A program made the translations under genes and the position numbers. From Rhizobium sp. NFR07 (GTDB taxonomy: Bacteria > Pseudomonadota > Alphaproteobacteria > Rhizobiales > Rhizobiaceae), in the NCBI RefSeq assembly GCF_900111905.1, contig NZ_FOKM01000007.1:286188-350187 (forward strand): DNA of 64,000 nucleotides, read 5' to 3'. This document shows, one piece after another, positions 50,621 through 59,087 of the stretch (position 1 is its first letter; each line of letters opens with the position of its first letter). The notes under the pieces are model-generated. The model was given only the letters and a program-made list of their open reading frames with translations, did no database searches and was not told the DNA's origin.

Positions 50621-51645
50621 GCGGCCTCCCTGTGGGACTGAGTGCGGCCGGCCATGGCGAAGATCGATGACAGACGGCTGATGACGTCATCCGGATCCCG
50701 GGCAACCATGACTGCCGCTTTTTCCTGTTGCGCCAGTTCCGGCGCGTAACGGTCGATATACCAGCCGAGATGCTTGCGCGCGTGACGCAGGCCCGCCTCG
50801 CGGCCGTAAAGTTCCAGCATCGCCTCATAATGCTCGATGACGATGGCGGCGATGTCGCATGCCGCCGGCGCGGCGTGTCCGGCGAGCCAGCCGATATGCC
50901 AGGGTCGCCCCTGGGCACCGCGGCCGACCATGACGGCATCGGCGTCGGAGCGGCGCAAAATATCGGCCGCATCCTCCGGCGTCTGGACGTCGCCATTGGC
51001 GATAAGCGGAATGGAGAGGACGTCGCGCACCGCGCGGATCGCATCCCAGTCCGCCTTGCCCTCGTAAAACTGCATGCGGGTGCGGCCATGTACGGTGATC
51101 AGTTGCGCGCCCGCTTCTTGCGCCCGGCGGGCAATCAGCGGCGCGTTGAGCGAATCATGGTCCCAGCCGAGACGCATCTTGACGGTGACCGGCACCGACA
51201 CTGCTTTCACCGTCGCCTCGATCAGCGACAGGGCGTGGTCAGGATCGCGCATCAGCGCAGAACCGGAATAACCGCCGATCACCTTCTTGGCCGGGCACCC
51301 CATGTTGATGTCGATGACATCCGCGCCGTTATCGGCCGAGATCTTCGCGGCCTCTGCCATCCAGTGCGCCTCGCGGCCGGCCAGCTGCACCATATGCGGC
51401 GTCATGCCTGCGTTCTTAAGACGCGCCCAGGACTCGCCCTTGTTCATGACGAGCTCGCGGCTCGCCACCATTTCGGTCACGACAAGGCCCGCACCGAAAC
51501 GCCAGGCAAGCTTTCGGAACGCGAGATCGGTGACGCCGGACATCGGCGCGAGCACCGCCCTGTTTCGGACGGTGACGGAGCCAATCTGGAATGGTCTAGC
51601 AAGATCACTGGAATGCAAATGATGATCTTTCAGGCAAGTAGGCAT
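50617..51645 (-). CDS. dusB: tRNA-dihydrouridine synthase DusB (NifR3)
   Basis: A 342-residue flavoenzyme. Conserved: [40 protein letters not shown] (the catalytic-cysteine region), [31 protein letters not shown] and [12 protein letters not shown]. It reduces uridines in tRNA D-loops. In alphaproteobacteria it is the first gene of the nifR3-ntrBC operon, as here. A TTG nine codons after the ATG is an alternative start. It is divergent from ispDF. Confidence 0.95.
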   Translation of the reverse strand: MPTCLKDHHLHSSDLARPFQIGSVTVRNRAVLAPMSGVTDLAFRKLAWRFGAGLVVTEMVASRELVMNKGESWARLKNAGMTPHMVQLAGREAHWMAEAAKISADNGADVIDINMGCPAKKVIGGYSGSALMRDPDHALSLIEATVKAVSVPVTVKMRLGWDHDSLNAPLIARRAQEAGAQLITVHGRTRMQFYEGKADWDAIRAVRDVLSIPLIANGDVQTPEDAADILRRSDADAVMVGRGAQGRPWHIGWLAGHAAPAACDIAAIVIEHYEAMLELYGREAGLRHARKHLGWYIDRYAPELAQQEKAAVMVARDPDDVISRLSSIFAMAGRTQSHREAA

Positions 51646-51795
51646 TTTGCACTATTTTTATTCAGGTAAGACGCGTTTGCCAAGAGAGATTCACAGGCTG
51701 CGTTATTTTTAAGCGACACGCTGGAAAAGCGGCTTTTGAGGCTATAGTTCTGCCGCTGTCAATCCAAATCGCTAGGACACGGGGACGACAACTCC

Positions 51796-53016
51796 ATGAC
51801 AATCGGTATCGTCATCGTCGCTGCAGGACGAGGTGAAAGAGCTGGGTCTCCAGACGAGGGGCCGAAGCAGTACCGTCCGATCGGCGGCCGTCCGGTCATT
51901 GCGCACACGCTCGAGACCTTTCTGAAATGGCAGAGGCGGGGCCCGATCGTGGTCGTCATCCATGCCGATGACGAGGCGCTTTATGCCGCAGCCACGGAAG
52001 GACTGGGCGATAAGGAGACGGTGGTGACCACTTTCGGGGGCGACACCCGTCAGCGTTCCGTCTACGAGGGACTGCGGGCGCTTTCCGGCACCGAGGCGAC
52101 CCACGTCATGATCCATGACGCGGCGAGGCCCTTCATCGACCACGACATGCTGGACCGCATCGCAAAAGCCTTCGACGAGGGCGTCGATGCCGTGCTTCCG
52201 GCTGTCGCGGTGACCGATACGCTGAAGCGCGGCGGAAGCGACGGCCTGGTCCACGAGACCGTATCGAGGAACGGCCTGTACGCCGCCCAGACGCCGCAGA
52301 GTTTCCTTCTCTCCGAGATCCGTTCCGCCCATGAAAAGGCCGCGGCCCTTCGCCGCGACGACTTCACCGACGATGCGGCGATTGCCGAATGGGCGGGACT
52401 GCCGGTCGCCATCGTCGAAGGGTCGGTCGACAACATAAAGCTTACCGTCAGACGGGATATCGCAATGGCCGACGAAAAACTCTCCTCGAAACTCCCGGCA
52501 GACGCCCTGCCCGACGTCCGTTGCGGCAACGGCTATGACGTGCATCAGCTGGTACCGGGCGACGGCGTGACGCTGTGCGGCGTGTTCATTCCCCATGACC
52601 AGAAGCTGAGCGGCCACTCCGATGCCGACGTGGCATTGCACGCGCTGACCGACGCCCTGCTCGCAACCTGCGGCGCGGGCGATATCGGTGACCACTTTCC
52701 GCCATCCGACATGCAGTGGAAGGGCGCGCCTTCCAGGATCTTTCTGGAGCATGCGGCAAAGATCGTGCGCGAAAAAGGCGGCACCATCATGAATGCGGAT
52801 GTGTCGCTGATTGCCGAAGCTCCCAAGGTCGGCCCGCATCGCGACAAGATGCGCGAAAATCTGTCTTCGATCCTCGGCATCACGATCGATCGCTGCTCGG
52901 TCAAGGCGACCACCAACGAGACGATCGGGTTCGTCGGCCGCCGCGAAGGCATTGCAGCGATTGCAACGGCCACGGTGGTCTATCGCGGTGAGCAGCATGA
53001 GCCTCTTTCCCTCTGA
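51796..53016 (+). CDS. ispDF: Bifunctional IspD/IspF of the MEP isoprenoid pathway
   Basis: A 406-residue fusion. N-terminal IspD (about 1-225): [32 protein letters not shown] and [14 protein letters not shown]-terminal IspF (about 245-400): [38 protein letters not shown] (metal ligands), IGDHFPPSD and the final [13 protein letters not shown]. It makes 2-C-methyl-D-erythritol 2,4-cyclodiphosphate on the route to isoprenoids such as ubiquinone and hopanoids. The fusion is normal for alphaproteobacteria. Its 3' end overlaps cinA by 20 bases. Confidence 0.96.
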   Translation: MTIGIVIVAAGRGERAGSPDEGPKQYRPIGGRPVIAHTLETFLKWQRRGPIVVVIHADDEALYAAATEGLGDKETVVTTFGGDTRQRSVYEGLRALSGTEATHVMIHDAARPFIDHDMLDRIAKAFDEGVDAVLPAVAVTDTLKRGGSDGLVHETVSRNGLYAAQTPQSFLLSEIRSAHEKAAALRRDDFTDDAAIAEWAGLPVAIVEGSVDNIKLTVRRDIAMADEKLSSKLPADALPDVRCGNGYDVHQLVPGDGVTLCGVFIPHDQKLSGHSDADVALHALTDALLATCGAGDIGDHFPPSDMQWKGAPSRIFLEHAAKIVREKGGTIMNADVSLIAEAPKVGPHRDKMRENLSSILGITIDRCSVKATTNETIGFVGRREGIAAIATATVVYRGEQHEPLSL

Positions 53017-53497
53017 TATCGATGAAGAAGCACGCCGGATCATCGCGGACTTTTCCGCCCGTGGCCTGATGGTCGCAACGGCGGAATCCTGTACGGGAGG
53101 CCTGATCGCCGGTGCGCTGACGGAAATTGCCGGCTCGTCGGCTGTCGTCGATCGCGGCTTCGTCACCTACACGAACGAGGCGAAGATGGACCTGCTGGGC
53201 GTGAAATCCACGACACTTGCAGCTTTTGGCGCGGTATCTAGGGAAACGGCGCTGCAGATGGCCCAGGGTGCGCTCTTCCGTTCGCGCGCAGCACTTGCAG
53301 TTGCCGTGACTGGCATCGCCGGCCCCGGAGGCGGATCGGTGGAAAAGCCCGTTGGCCTCGTGCATCTCGCCGCCCGTAACCGGCATGGCGCGATCATCCA
53401 TCGCGAAATGCGCTATGGAGATATCGGACGGACAGAGATCCGGCTCGCAACCGTTCGCACGGCCTTCGAAATGCTGCGGGACGTGGCCGTCCGCTAA
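52997..53497 (+). CDS. cinA: CinA C-terminal family amidohydrolase (PncC-type)
   Basis: A 166-residue stand-alone C-terminal domain of Cin[23 protein letters not shown] contains the catalytic Ser region, followed by [16 protein letters not shown] and [13 protein letters not shown]. PncC-type enzymes deamidate nicotinamide mononucleotide to recycle NAD. The N-terminal molybdopterin-like domain of full CinA is missing, which is normal in this group. The gene overlaps the ispDF end by 20 bases, so translation is coupled. It converges on the COQ10-like gene with a 4-bp gap. Confidence 0.94.
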   Translation: MSLFPSDIDEEARRIIADFSARGLMVATAESCTGGLIAGALTEIAGSSAVVDRGFVTYTNEAKMDLLGVKSTTLAAFGAVSRETALQMAQGALFRSRAALAVAVTGIAGPGGGSVEKPVGLVHLAARNRHGAIIHREMRYGDIGRTEIRLATVRTAFEMLRDVAVR

Positions 53498-53501
53498 AGT
53501 C

Positions 53502-53960
53502 TCAGGCGGGGGTGTAGATCTTGTCCGCGCGCGTTTCGAATGCATCGGTGAACATGCGGAACGCCCGATCGAACATCGAACCCATCAGCGCGCCGAGAAT
53601 CATGCTCTTGAATTCATAGTCGATATAGAAATGCACGACAGAGCCCTGCCCGCCATCGGCAGCCGGCTCGAACCGCCAGCGGTTGTCGAGATATTTGAAC
53701 GGGCCTTCGATATATTTCACGTCGATCGCCTGTTCGGCCGGATTGAGCAGCACCTGGGTGGTGAAGGTCTCGCGGATCGCCTTGTAGCCCACGGTCATGT
53801 CGGCGAGCAGCAGCGTCTTTCCATCCCGCTCCTTGGTCGAACGGATGGAGAGAGCCTCGCAGAGAGGCAGGAATTCCGGATAGCGCTCGACGTCGGCGAC
53901 GAGAGCGTACATCTTTTCGGGGCTGTGCTTGACGGGGCGGCGGATTTCGAACTTGGGCAT
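53502..53960 (-). CDS. START-like protein, COQ10/RatA family
   Basis: A 152-residue protein with the SRPBCC (START-like) fold: PVKHSPEKMYALVADVERYPEFLPLCEALSIR is here seen as YALVADVERYPEFLPL, then FTTQVLLNPAEQAI, EGPFKYLDNRWRFEP and MFDRAFRMFTDAFETRA. COQ10 proteins bind ubiquinone intermediates, and the E. coli homologue RatA was also described as a ribosome-association toxin. In alphaproteobacteria it is usually near lipA, as here, and is taken as a quinone-binding protein. Its substrate was not tested. Confidence 0.9.
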   Translation of the reverse strand: MPKFEIRRPVKHSPEKMYALVADVERYPEFLPLCEALSIRSTKERDGKTLLLADMTVGYKAIRETFTTQVLLNPAEQAIDVKYIEGPFKYLDNRWRFEPAADGGQGSVVHFYIDYEFKSMILGALMGSMFDRAFRMFTDAFETRADKIYTPA

Positions 53961-53991
53961 GATCTGCAGTTAAGCGGACACCCTTTCAAGA

Positions 53992-54576
53992 TCAAGCCCC
54001 GACGAGATCTAGCAGCTCGCGCGTCTGCCGCCGCGATGTGAGAACCAAGACAGGCTTATCGCCGGCGGTCTGCTGAAGGGCCGCAATGACGCGCGGAGCA
54101 AAAACGGCCTCCCAGGTCCAGACGAAGCGAAAGAACTCCCAATCGACCTTTTCCGGGCAACCGACCGCCATCTCAGGACGCGTCTCGCCTCGGTGTCTGG
54201 CCCAGCGGCTCAGTATCCCCCAGACATTGAGGTAGCGCGGCATCCGTACCCAGATCACCAGATCGCTACGCGGGACGCGGATATCGAAGGTCGAAGTATT
54301 GGTGCCGTCCATCACCCAGCGATTCCCGGCGATCAGACGCCTGGTGCGCGCAAGCTGATCTTCCTTGTCGCGCTGAATCCAGCCCGGCAGCCAAAGCACG
54401 TCGCGATCGATCGAGATATAGTCGAGCGCAAATCGCCGGCCGAGCTTCTGGGAGAGTGTCGACTTGCCGCCGCCCGAGCAGCCGATGACGAGAACGCGAT
54501 CGGAATGCACAAGCATTTTTGCCGCATCCGCGATATTCACGGAGCGTATCGCAACTCGCTCGGATGTGATGTCCAC
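53992..54576 (-). CDS. P-loop NTPase, adenylate-kinase/topology-modulation type
   Basis: A 194-residue P-loop protein. Walker A: VLVIGCSGGGKSTLSQKLG (about 28-46). The pattern FALDYISIDRDVLWLPGW, then WVMDGTNTSTFDIRVPRSD, is typical of the FlaR/adenylate-kinase-like group that may phosphorylate small substrates or act in DNA topology. The GTG start has GGGGGAGG upstream; the more conserved part begins about 20 residues later at MLVHSDRVLV. The function is uncertain. Confidence 0.78.
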   Translation of the reverse strand: MDITSERVAIRSVNIADAAKMLVHSDRVLVIGCSGGGKSTLSQKLGRRFALDYISIDRDVLWLPGWIQRDKEDQLARTRRLIAGNRWVMDGTNTSTFDIRVPRSDLVIWVRMPRYLNVWGILSRWARHRGETRPEMAVGCPEKVDWEFFRFVWTWEAVFAPRVIAALQQTAGDKPVLVLTSRRQTRELLDLVGA

Positions 54577-54730
54577 CGTCAGCCTCCCCCGCTTTCAGTT
54601 TGATAAATTTCAAGTTAAAGAAATTTAATGTGCCCAAGGGCCGAGTTGTAATGTACCTGACATCGCAATCCGCGCTATATTGGTGCGTTGCAACATTCTG
54701 AAGACAAAACCATCCGAAAGACGCATACCC

Positions 54731-54916
54731 ATGGACGATTTCGCACAGATGATAAAGCTGCTCGAATCCGCGAAGCAGCTCGCAGACATGAATGGGTTGC
54801 CGATGCTTGCCTATTTCATCGAAATGGCAAAGGGCGAGACGCGCGGACACAAGGCCACGCTGCGGGAACGCAGGCACGGCCAGGACAAGCCCCGCAAGAT
54901 CGAGGCAGCCGAATAA
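54731..54916 (+). CDS. Small conserved hypothetical protein
   Basis: A 61-residue helical protein: MDDFAQMIKLLESAKQLADM, then LAYFIEMAKGETRG and a basic C-terminus (RERRHGQDKPRKIE). It resembles small proteins found beside lipA in Rhizobiaceae, but I cannot name a family. The frame is open 17 codons upstream of the chosen ATG without a ribosome site. It is convergent with lipA. Confidence 0.6.
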   Translation: MDDFAQMIKLLESAKQLADMNGLPMLAYFIEMAKGETRGHKATLRERRHGQDKPRKIEAAE

Positions 54917-54937
54917 GGATAAGACGCCGGGTGCCGC

Positions 54938-55912
54938 CTATTCGGCGGCAGCCAGCAGCTTCTTTTCGCGGTTCGCCTTGAGCCGCGCGAAATCGTCGCC
55001 GGCATGGTGCGACGAACGGGTCAGCGGGCTCGACGAGACCATCAGGAAACCCTTCGTATAGGCGACCGTCTCGTAAGACTTGAACTCTTCCGGCGTGACG
55101 AACTTCATCACCGCATGATGCTTGCGGGTCGGCTGCAGATACTGGCCGATCGTCAGGAAGTCCACGTCTGCGGTGCGCAGGTCATCCATCAGCTGCAGCA
55201 CTTCGTTCCGCTCTTCACCCAGGCCGACCATGATGCCGGACTTGGTGAACATGGTGGGATCAAGTTCCTTGACCCGCTGCAGGAGCCGGATCGAGTGGAA
55301 ATAGCGGGCGCCGGGACGAACCGTCAGGTAGTTGCCCGGTACGGTTTCCATATTGTGGTTGAAGACGTCGGGCTTGGCGGCGACGACGCGCTCCAGCGCA
55401 CCCGGCTTCTTCAGGAAGTCCGGCGTCAGGATCTCGATCGTCGTATTCGGCGAGGCCGCACGGATCGCCCAGATCACCTTTTCGAAATGCTCCGCGCCAC
55501 CGTCCTCTAAATCGTCACGGTCGACGGAGGTGATGACGACATGTTCGAGGCCCATCTGCTTGACGGCCTTGGCGACGTTTTCCGGCTCGGCCATATCGAG
55601 CGCATTCGGCTTGCCGGTCGCGACATTGCAGAAGGCGCAGGCGCGGGTACAGATCTCGCCCATGATCATGAAGGTCGCGTGCTTCTTGTCCCAGCACTCG
55701 CCGATATTCGGGCAGCCCGCTTCCTCGCAGACCGTGACGAGCTTGTGCTCCTTCACGATCGATCGGGTTTCCTGGTAGCCCTTGGAAACCGGCGCCTTAA
55801 CGCGGATCCATTCGGGCTTGCGCAGAACCTCGGTATCCGGGCGATGCGCCTTTTCCGGATGGCGGACGCGCTTCTCATCAGTGAGATTCGTCCTGTCGAG
55901 AATGGTGACCAT
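54938..55912 (-). CDS. lipA: Lipoyl synthase LipA
   Basis: A 324-residue radical-SAM enzyme. The auxiliary cluster motif is [12 protein letters not shown] (C62, C67, C73) and the radical-SAM cluster CTRACAFC (C88, C92, C95). The C-terminus has the conserved serine region [15 protein letters not shown]. It inserts two sulfur atoms into octanoyl groups to make the lipoyl cofactor of the pyruvate dehydrogenase genes just upstream. It belongs to the same minus-strand run as pdhABC-lpdA. Confidence 0.97.
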   Translation of the reverse strand: MVTILDRTNLTDEKRVRHPEKAHRPDTEVLRKPEWIRVKAPVSKGYQETRSIVKEHKLVTVCEEAGCPNIGECWDKKHATFMIMGEICTRACAFCNVATGKPNALDMAEPENVAKAVKQMGLEHVVITSVDRDDLEDGGAEHFEKVIWAIRAASPNTTIEILTPDFLKKPGALERVVAAKPDVFNHNMETVPGNYLTVRPGARYFHSIRLLQRVKELDPTMFTKSGIMVGLGEERNEVLQLMDDLRTADVDFLTIGQYLQPTRKHHAVMKFVTPEEFKSYETVAYTKGFLMVSSSPLTRSSHHAGDDFARLKANREKKLLAAAE

Positions 55913-55949
55913 CTGTAACTGTCCTCAACCGCTCATATGGCGGGTATCG

Positions 55950-56195
55950 TCAACGTCTGACGAGTTTTGCGACGAATAGCAAAATGCACGAGCCGACGAA
56001 ACCCTGCACCAGGTAACCCAGCCATCCGCTGGCGACATGGATGTTTGCGCTGTCGAAGATCGCATTGGCCAGAACTGCACCGACAATGCCGATCACGATG
56101 TTCATGAAGATGCCGAAGCGCATGTCCATCAGCTTGCCGGCCAGCCAACCCGCCAAGCCCCCGATGATGATTGCCGCAAACCAGCCCACGCCCAT
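55950..56195 (-). CDS. GlsB/YeaQ/YmgE family membrane protein
   Basis: An 81-residue protein with three hydrophobic helices and the family's repeated glycine pattern: WFAAIIIGGLAGWLAGKLMD, FMNIVIGIVGAVLANAIF and GYLVQGFVGSCILLFV. These transglycosylase-associated proteins are small stress-related membrane proteins of unknown mechanism. CGGAG lies seven bases before the ATG. It stands between lipA and lpdA, with a repeat-rich gap upstream of it. Confidence 0.9.
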   Translation of the reverse strand: MGVGWFAAIIIGGLAGWLAGKLMDMRFGIFMNIVIGIVGAVLANAIFDSANIHVASGWLGYLVQGFVGSCILLFVAKLVRR

Positions 56196-56278
56196 AGATA
56201 ACTCCGTTAAATTCTTGCACTCGATATGGGAGGTTGTCTGCCCATCCGCAATGCTTTCCCCGACGTCTCTCGCCTCGG

Positions 56279-56341
56279 GGAAAGCCCCCCTCACCCCGCC
56301 TCCGCTACGCTCGGCGACCCTCTCCCCGAGGGGAGAGGAGG
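56279..56341. repeat. Palindromic intergenic repeat, copy D
   Basis: cccccctcaccccgcctccgctacgctcggcgaccctctccccgaggggagagga contains an inverted pair ctctccccgaggggagag. It lies between the small membrane protein gene and lpdA. Confidence 0.65.
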
Positions 56342-56362
56342 AACGGCAACGGCTCGTCAAGC

Positions 56363-56411
56363 TCCCTCTTCTCCCCTCGGGGAGAAGGTGCCCGAAGGGC
56401 GGATGAAGGGG
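56363..56411. repeat. Palindromic intergenic repeat, copy E
   Basis: ccctcttctcccctcggggagaaggtgcccgaagggcggatgaagggg. It is closely related to copies B and C at the uvrB end. It lies 10 bp after the lpdA stop and may end its transcript. Confidence 0.75.
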
Positions 56412-56421
56412 ATTTCTCCAC

Positions 56422-57867
56422 TTAAGCGTTCAGCACCCGTCCATACGCATCAAGCACGCTTTCCTTCATCGATTCCGACAGTGTCGGATGCGGGAAGATG
56501 GTGTGCATCAGGTCTTCCTCGGTCGTCTCGAGGTTCATGGCGACGACGAAGCCCTGGATGAGTTCGGTGACTTCCGCGCCGACCATATGGGCGCCGAGCA
56601 GTTCGCCGGTCTTCTTGTCGAAGATCGTCTTGACCATGCCCTGGTCCTCGCCGAGCGCGACGGCCTTGCCGTTTGCGGCAAACGAGAAGCGGCCGACGCG
56701 GATGTCGCGGCCCTGCTCCTTGGCCTTGGCTTCCGTGAGGCCGACCGAGGCGACCTGCGGATTGCAGTAGGTGCAGCCCGGGATCTTGCTCTTGTCGGTG
56801 GCGTGGACATTCGGAAGGCCGGCGATCTTCTCGACGCAGACGACCGCCTCGTGCTCGGCCTTGTGGGCGAGCAGCGGACCGCCGGCGACGTCGCCGATCG
56901 CGTAGATGCCCTCGACGTTGGTCTTGCCGTAGCCGTCGATGACGACGAAGCCGCGATCGGTCTTCACGCCGGCAGCTTCCAATCCGATGTTTTCTATGTT
57001 CGCCTGCACGCCGATGGCCGAGATCATCCGGTCAGCGGTGATCTTTTCGGACGAACCGTCCTTCTTTTCAATCGTCGCGGTGATCGAGTTGGAACCCTTC
57101 TCGACCTTGGCGACCTTGGCCTCCAGATGGATCTTGATGCCCTGCTTTTCGAACTGCTTCTTGGCGAAGGTCGAAATCTCGGCGTCTTCCACCGGCATGA
57201 CCTGGCTCATGATCTCGACGACGGTGACGTCGACGCCCATGGCATTATAGAAGCTCGCGAATTCGATGCCGATGGCGCCCGAGCCCATGACGAGCAGCGA
57301 CTTCGGCAGCTCTTCCGGCTTCATCGCTTCGAAATAGGTCCAGATCAGCTTGCCTTCCGGCTCGATGCCGGGAAGCGCGCGCGGACGGGCGCCGGTCGCA
57401 ACGATGATGTGCTTGGCGGTATAGGTGCCCTCGCCGAGCGTGTTCTTCGGCACCGGACCCTGCGGCTGGACGACCGGCTTGGAAATCTTGCCGACGACGA
57501 TCTCGCCCGGCTTGGTGATCTTGGCTTCACCCCAGATGATGTCGACCTTGTTCTTCTTGAACAGGAATCCGACGCCATTGTTCATGCGGGCGGCAATACC
57601 GCGCGAACGGGCAACGATAGCCTTGACGTCCGGCTTGATCGAGCCCTCCAGCGTCAGGCCGTAATCCTTGGCGTGCTGGGCGGTGTGCATGACATCGGCG
57701 GTTCTGAGCAGCGCCTTGGTCGGGATGCAGCCCCAGTTGGAGCAGATGCCGGCGAGATGTTCGCGCTCGACGACGGCAACCTTCATGCCGAGCTGGGCCG
57801 CGCGGATCGCCGCGATATAGCCGCCCGGACCGGCGCCTATGACGATGAGATCGTAGGATTGAGCCAT
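56422..57867 (-). CDS. lpdA: Dihydrolipoyl dehydrogenase (E3 of pyruvate dehydrogenase)
   Basis: A 481-residue FAD/NAD disulfide oxidoreductase. FAD motif: DLIVIGAGPGGYIAAIRAAQ. Redox cysteine pair: AGICSNWGCIPTKALLR (C42 and C47). NAD domain: LLVMGSGAIGIEFASFYNAMG. The C-terminal dimer interface has FPHPTLSESMKE with the catalytic His-Glu. It reoxidises the lipoyl groups of E2. It is the last gene of the pdh run, after the SGNH hydrolase, and is the E3 for this complex. Confidence 0.96.
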   Translation of the reverse strand: MAQSYDLIVIGAGPGGYIAAIRAAQLGMKVAVVEREHLAGICSNWGCIPTKALLRTADVMHTAQHAKDYGLTLEGSIKPDVKAIVARSRGIAARMNNGVGFLFKKNKVDIIWGEAKITKPGEIVVGKISKPVVQPQGPVPKNTLGEGTYTAKHIIVATGARPRALPGIEPEGKLIWTYFEAMKPEELPKSLLVMGSGAIGIEFASFYNAMGVDVTVVEIMSQVMPVEDAEISTFAKKQFEKQGIKIHLEAKVAKVEKGSNSITATIEKKDGSSEKITADRMISAIGVQANIENIGLEAAGVKTDRGFVVIDGYGKTNVEGIYAIGDVAGGPLLAHKAEHEAVVCVEKIAGLPNVHATDKSKIPGCTYCNPQVASVGLTEAKAKEQGRDIRVGRFSFAANGKAVALGEDQGMVKTIFDKKTGELLGAHMVGAEVTELIQGFVVAMNLETTEEDLMHTIFPHPTLSESMKESVLDAYGRVLNA

Positions 57868-57941
57868 TGTTTCCTGCCTTTATCCTTGCATTTCCATTGG
57901 GCGGCCAGCAATCCGCGGCCTGCCATGTGAATTCTTCGTTG

Positions 57942-58580
57942 CTACAAACCGAGCATCATGCGGACGATCGGCTCGAGGCCGCGTCCGATGGCGCGGGTAT
58001 TTTCGGCATCGAGATGAACGCCATCGACCGGACTGGTCTTCGCCACCGAACCGGCATCGAAAAAGCCGCAGCCGAGATCATCCGCGAGATCGCGATAGAG
58101 CGAGGCGAGCATCGTCGATTCCTCTCTCGTGCCGCGATAGACGGCCGAGAAGATCGGATCGGCCGTCTCGCTGAACGAGGGCGGTGAGACGATCAGGACA
58201 TCCGGCGCATCGAAGTCGAAGGAATAGTCGTGATGGCGGATCAGCCCGACCAGCCGCTGGATGCCGGCGCGCGCGGCATGTGCCGAGCCCGCAATCATCG
58301 GCTTCAGGTCGTTGGTGCCGAGCATGACGATGACGAGATCGATCGGCATATGGCTGTGCAGCACCGTCGGCAGGTTCTTCACGCCATTGCGGTCGCAATC
58401 GGCCAGATGATCGTCATAACCGGTGGTACGGCCGTTCAGCCCTTCGGCGATGACCGTGACCTGCTCGCCAAGCGCCGCCTCCAGCACGCTCGGCCAGCGG
58501 TCTTCATAGGCATGACGACCACGGCCTTGCGCGTCAAAACCCCAGGTCAGGCTGTCGCCGAAGCAGAGAACGGTTTTCAT
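57942..58580 (-). CDS. SGNH/GDSL-family hydrolase
   Basis: A 212-residue esterase-type protein. Block I: VLCFGDSLTWGFDA with the nucleophile S10. Block III: VIVMLGTNDLKPM. Block V: SPVDGVHLDAENTRAIG with the catalytic Asp and His. It would cleave an acyl ester; the substrate is unknown. In many Rhizobiaceae a gene of this type sits inside the pdh cluster. Its start overlaps the stop of the DUF559 gene by four bases (ATGA). Confidence 0.9.
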   Translation of the reverse strand: MKTVLCFGDSLTWGFDAQGRGRHAYEDRWPSVLEAALGEQVTVIAEGLNGRTTGYDDHLADCDRNGVKNLPTVLHSHMPIDLVIVMLGTNDLKPMIAGSAHAARAGIQRLVGLIRHHDYSFDFDAPDVLIVSPPSFSETADPIFSAVYRGTREESTMLASLYRDLADDLGCGFFDAGSVAKTSPVDGVHLDAENTRAIGRGLEPIVRMMLGL

Positions 58581-59008
58581 GGGCGCACCTGCTGTTCCCC
58601 TCCCCCTTGTGGGGAGGGGCTGGGGGTGGGGGTGGCCAACGCCATTTCAATTCGCCTCAATACCGAAGGCATGTCCAACATCACTTCCCGGTTCGAGAAA
58701 CGCATCACGCGAAACTCCTGGCCCCTCAGATAGGCATCCCGCTCATTGTCGCGAATACGCTGATCCCGGTCCTCGTGAATTTTTCCGTCCACTTCGACGA
58801 TCAGGCGCCGATCGAGGCTGACGAAGTCGGCAACATAAGGACCGATAGCCATCTGGCGGCGGAAATGCGTGCCGGAAATCTCGGATAATTCCTTGCGAAG
58901 CGCCGTCCAGAGACGGCGTTCCGCATCGGTCATCGTCCTGCGTAGCTTCAGGGCGTTCCGGGCAGCGGATACGCTAGGCGGATTTGGTTTCTCTCGATTC
59001 CATGCCAT
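58577..59008 (-). CDS. DUF559 (Vsr-like fold) endonuclease
   Basis: A 143-residue protein. The DUF559 core is ARNALKLRRTMTDAERRLW, then GTHFRRQMAIGPYVADFVS, LIVEVDGKIHEDRDQRIRDN and FRVMRFSNREVM. Candidate active-site residues are D61, E72, D74 and H78, as in PD-(D/E)xK/Vsr nucleases. The last 17 residues (PTPSPSPQGGGEQQVRP) are encoded by the palindromic repeat at 58597-58635, so the gene runs through the repeat and overlaps the next gene by 4 bp. A second, inverted repeat copy lies 20 bp upstream of the start. GGAGG precedes the ATG. Nuclease activity is inferred. Confidence 0.85.
   Translation of the reverse strand: MAWNREKPNPPSVSAARNALKLRRTMTDAERRLWTALRKELSEISGTHFRRQMAIGPYVADFVSLDRRLIVEVDGKIHEDRDQRIRDNERDAYLRGQEFRVMRFSNREVMLDMPSVLRRIEMALATPTPSPSPQGGGEQQVRP
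58597..58635. repeat. Left palindrome of the DUF559 cassette
   Basis: A perfect 9-bp stem, cccctcccc / ggggagggg (58597-58605 and 58611-58619), with loop cttgt, followed inward by ctgggggtgggggtgg. It is inverted relative to the copy at 59029-59078. Confidence 0.8.
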
Positions 59009-59028
59009 CCAACGCACCTCCGGTCGAT

Positions 59029-59078
59029 CCACCCCCACCCGTCCGCTCACGCGGACACCCTCCCCGCAAGGGGGAGGG
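59029..59078. repeat. Right palindrome of the DUF559 cassette
   Basis: ccacccccaccc, then a 6-bp hairpin gtccgc-tcac-gcggac, then an 8-bp stem ccctcccc / ggggaggg around gcaag. It is inverted relative to the copy at 58597-58635 and lies 9 bp before the pdhC stop on the minus strand. Confidence 0.8.
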
Positions 59079-59087
59079 AGACACGAA

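Larger units (their letters stand above)
58597..59078 (-). mobile_element. Candidate endonuclease-repeat cassette
   Basis: The DUF559 gene is bounded by inverted copies of a G/C-rich palindrome of one family. Left and right share ccacccccacc facing inward and cctccccgcaaggggga-type palindromes outward. The unit is about 480 bp and sits between pdhC and the SGNH gene. No target-site duplication could be confirmed by eye. Confidence 0.4.
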
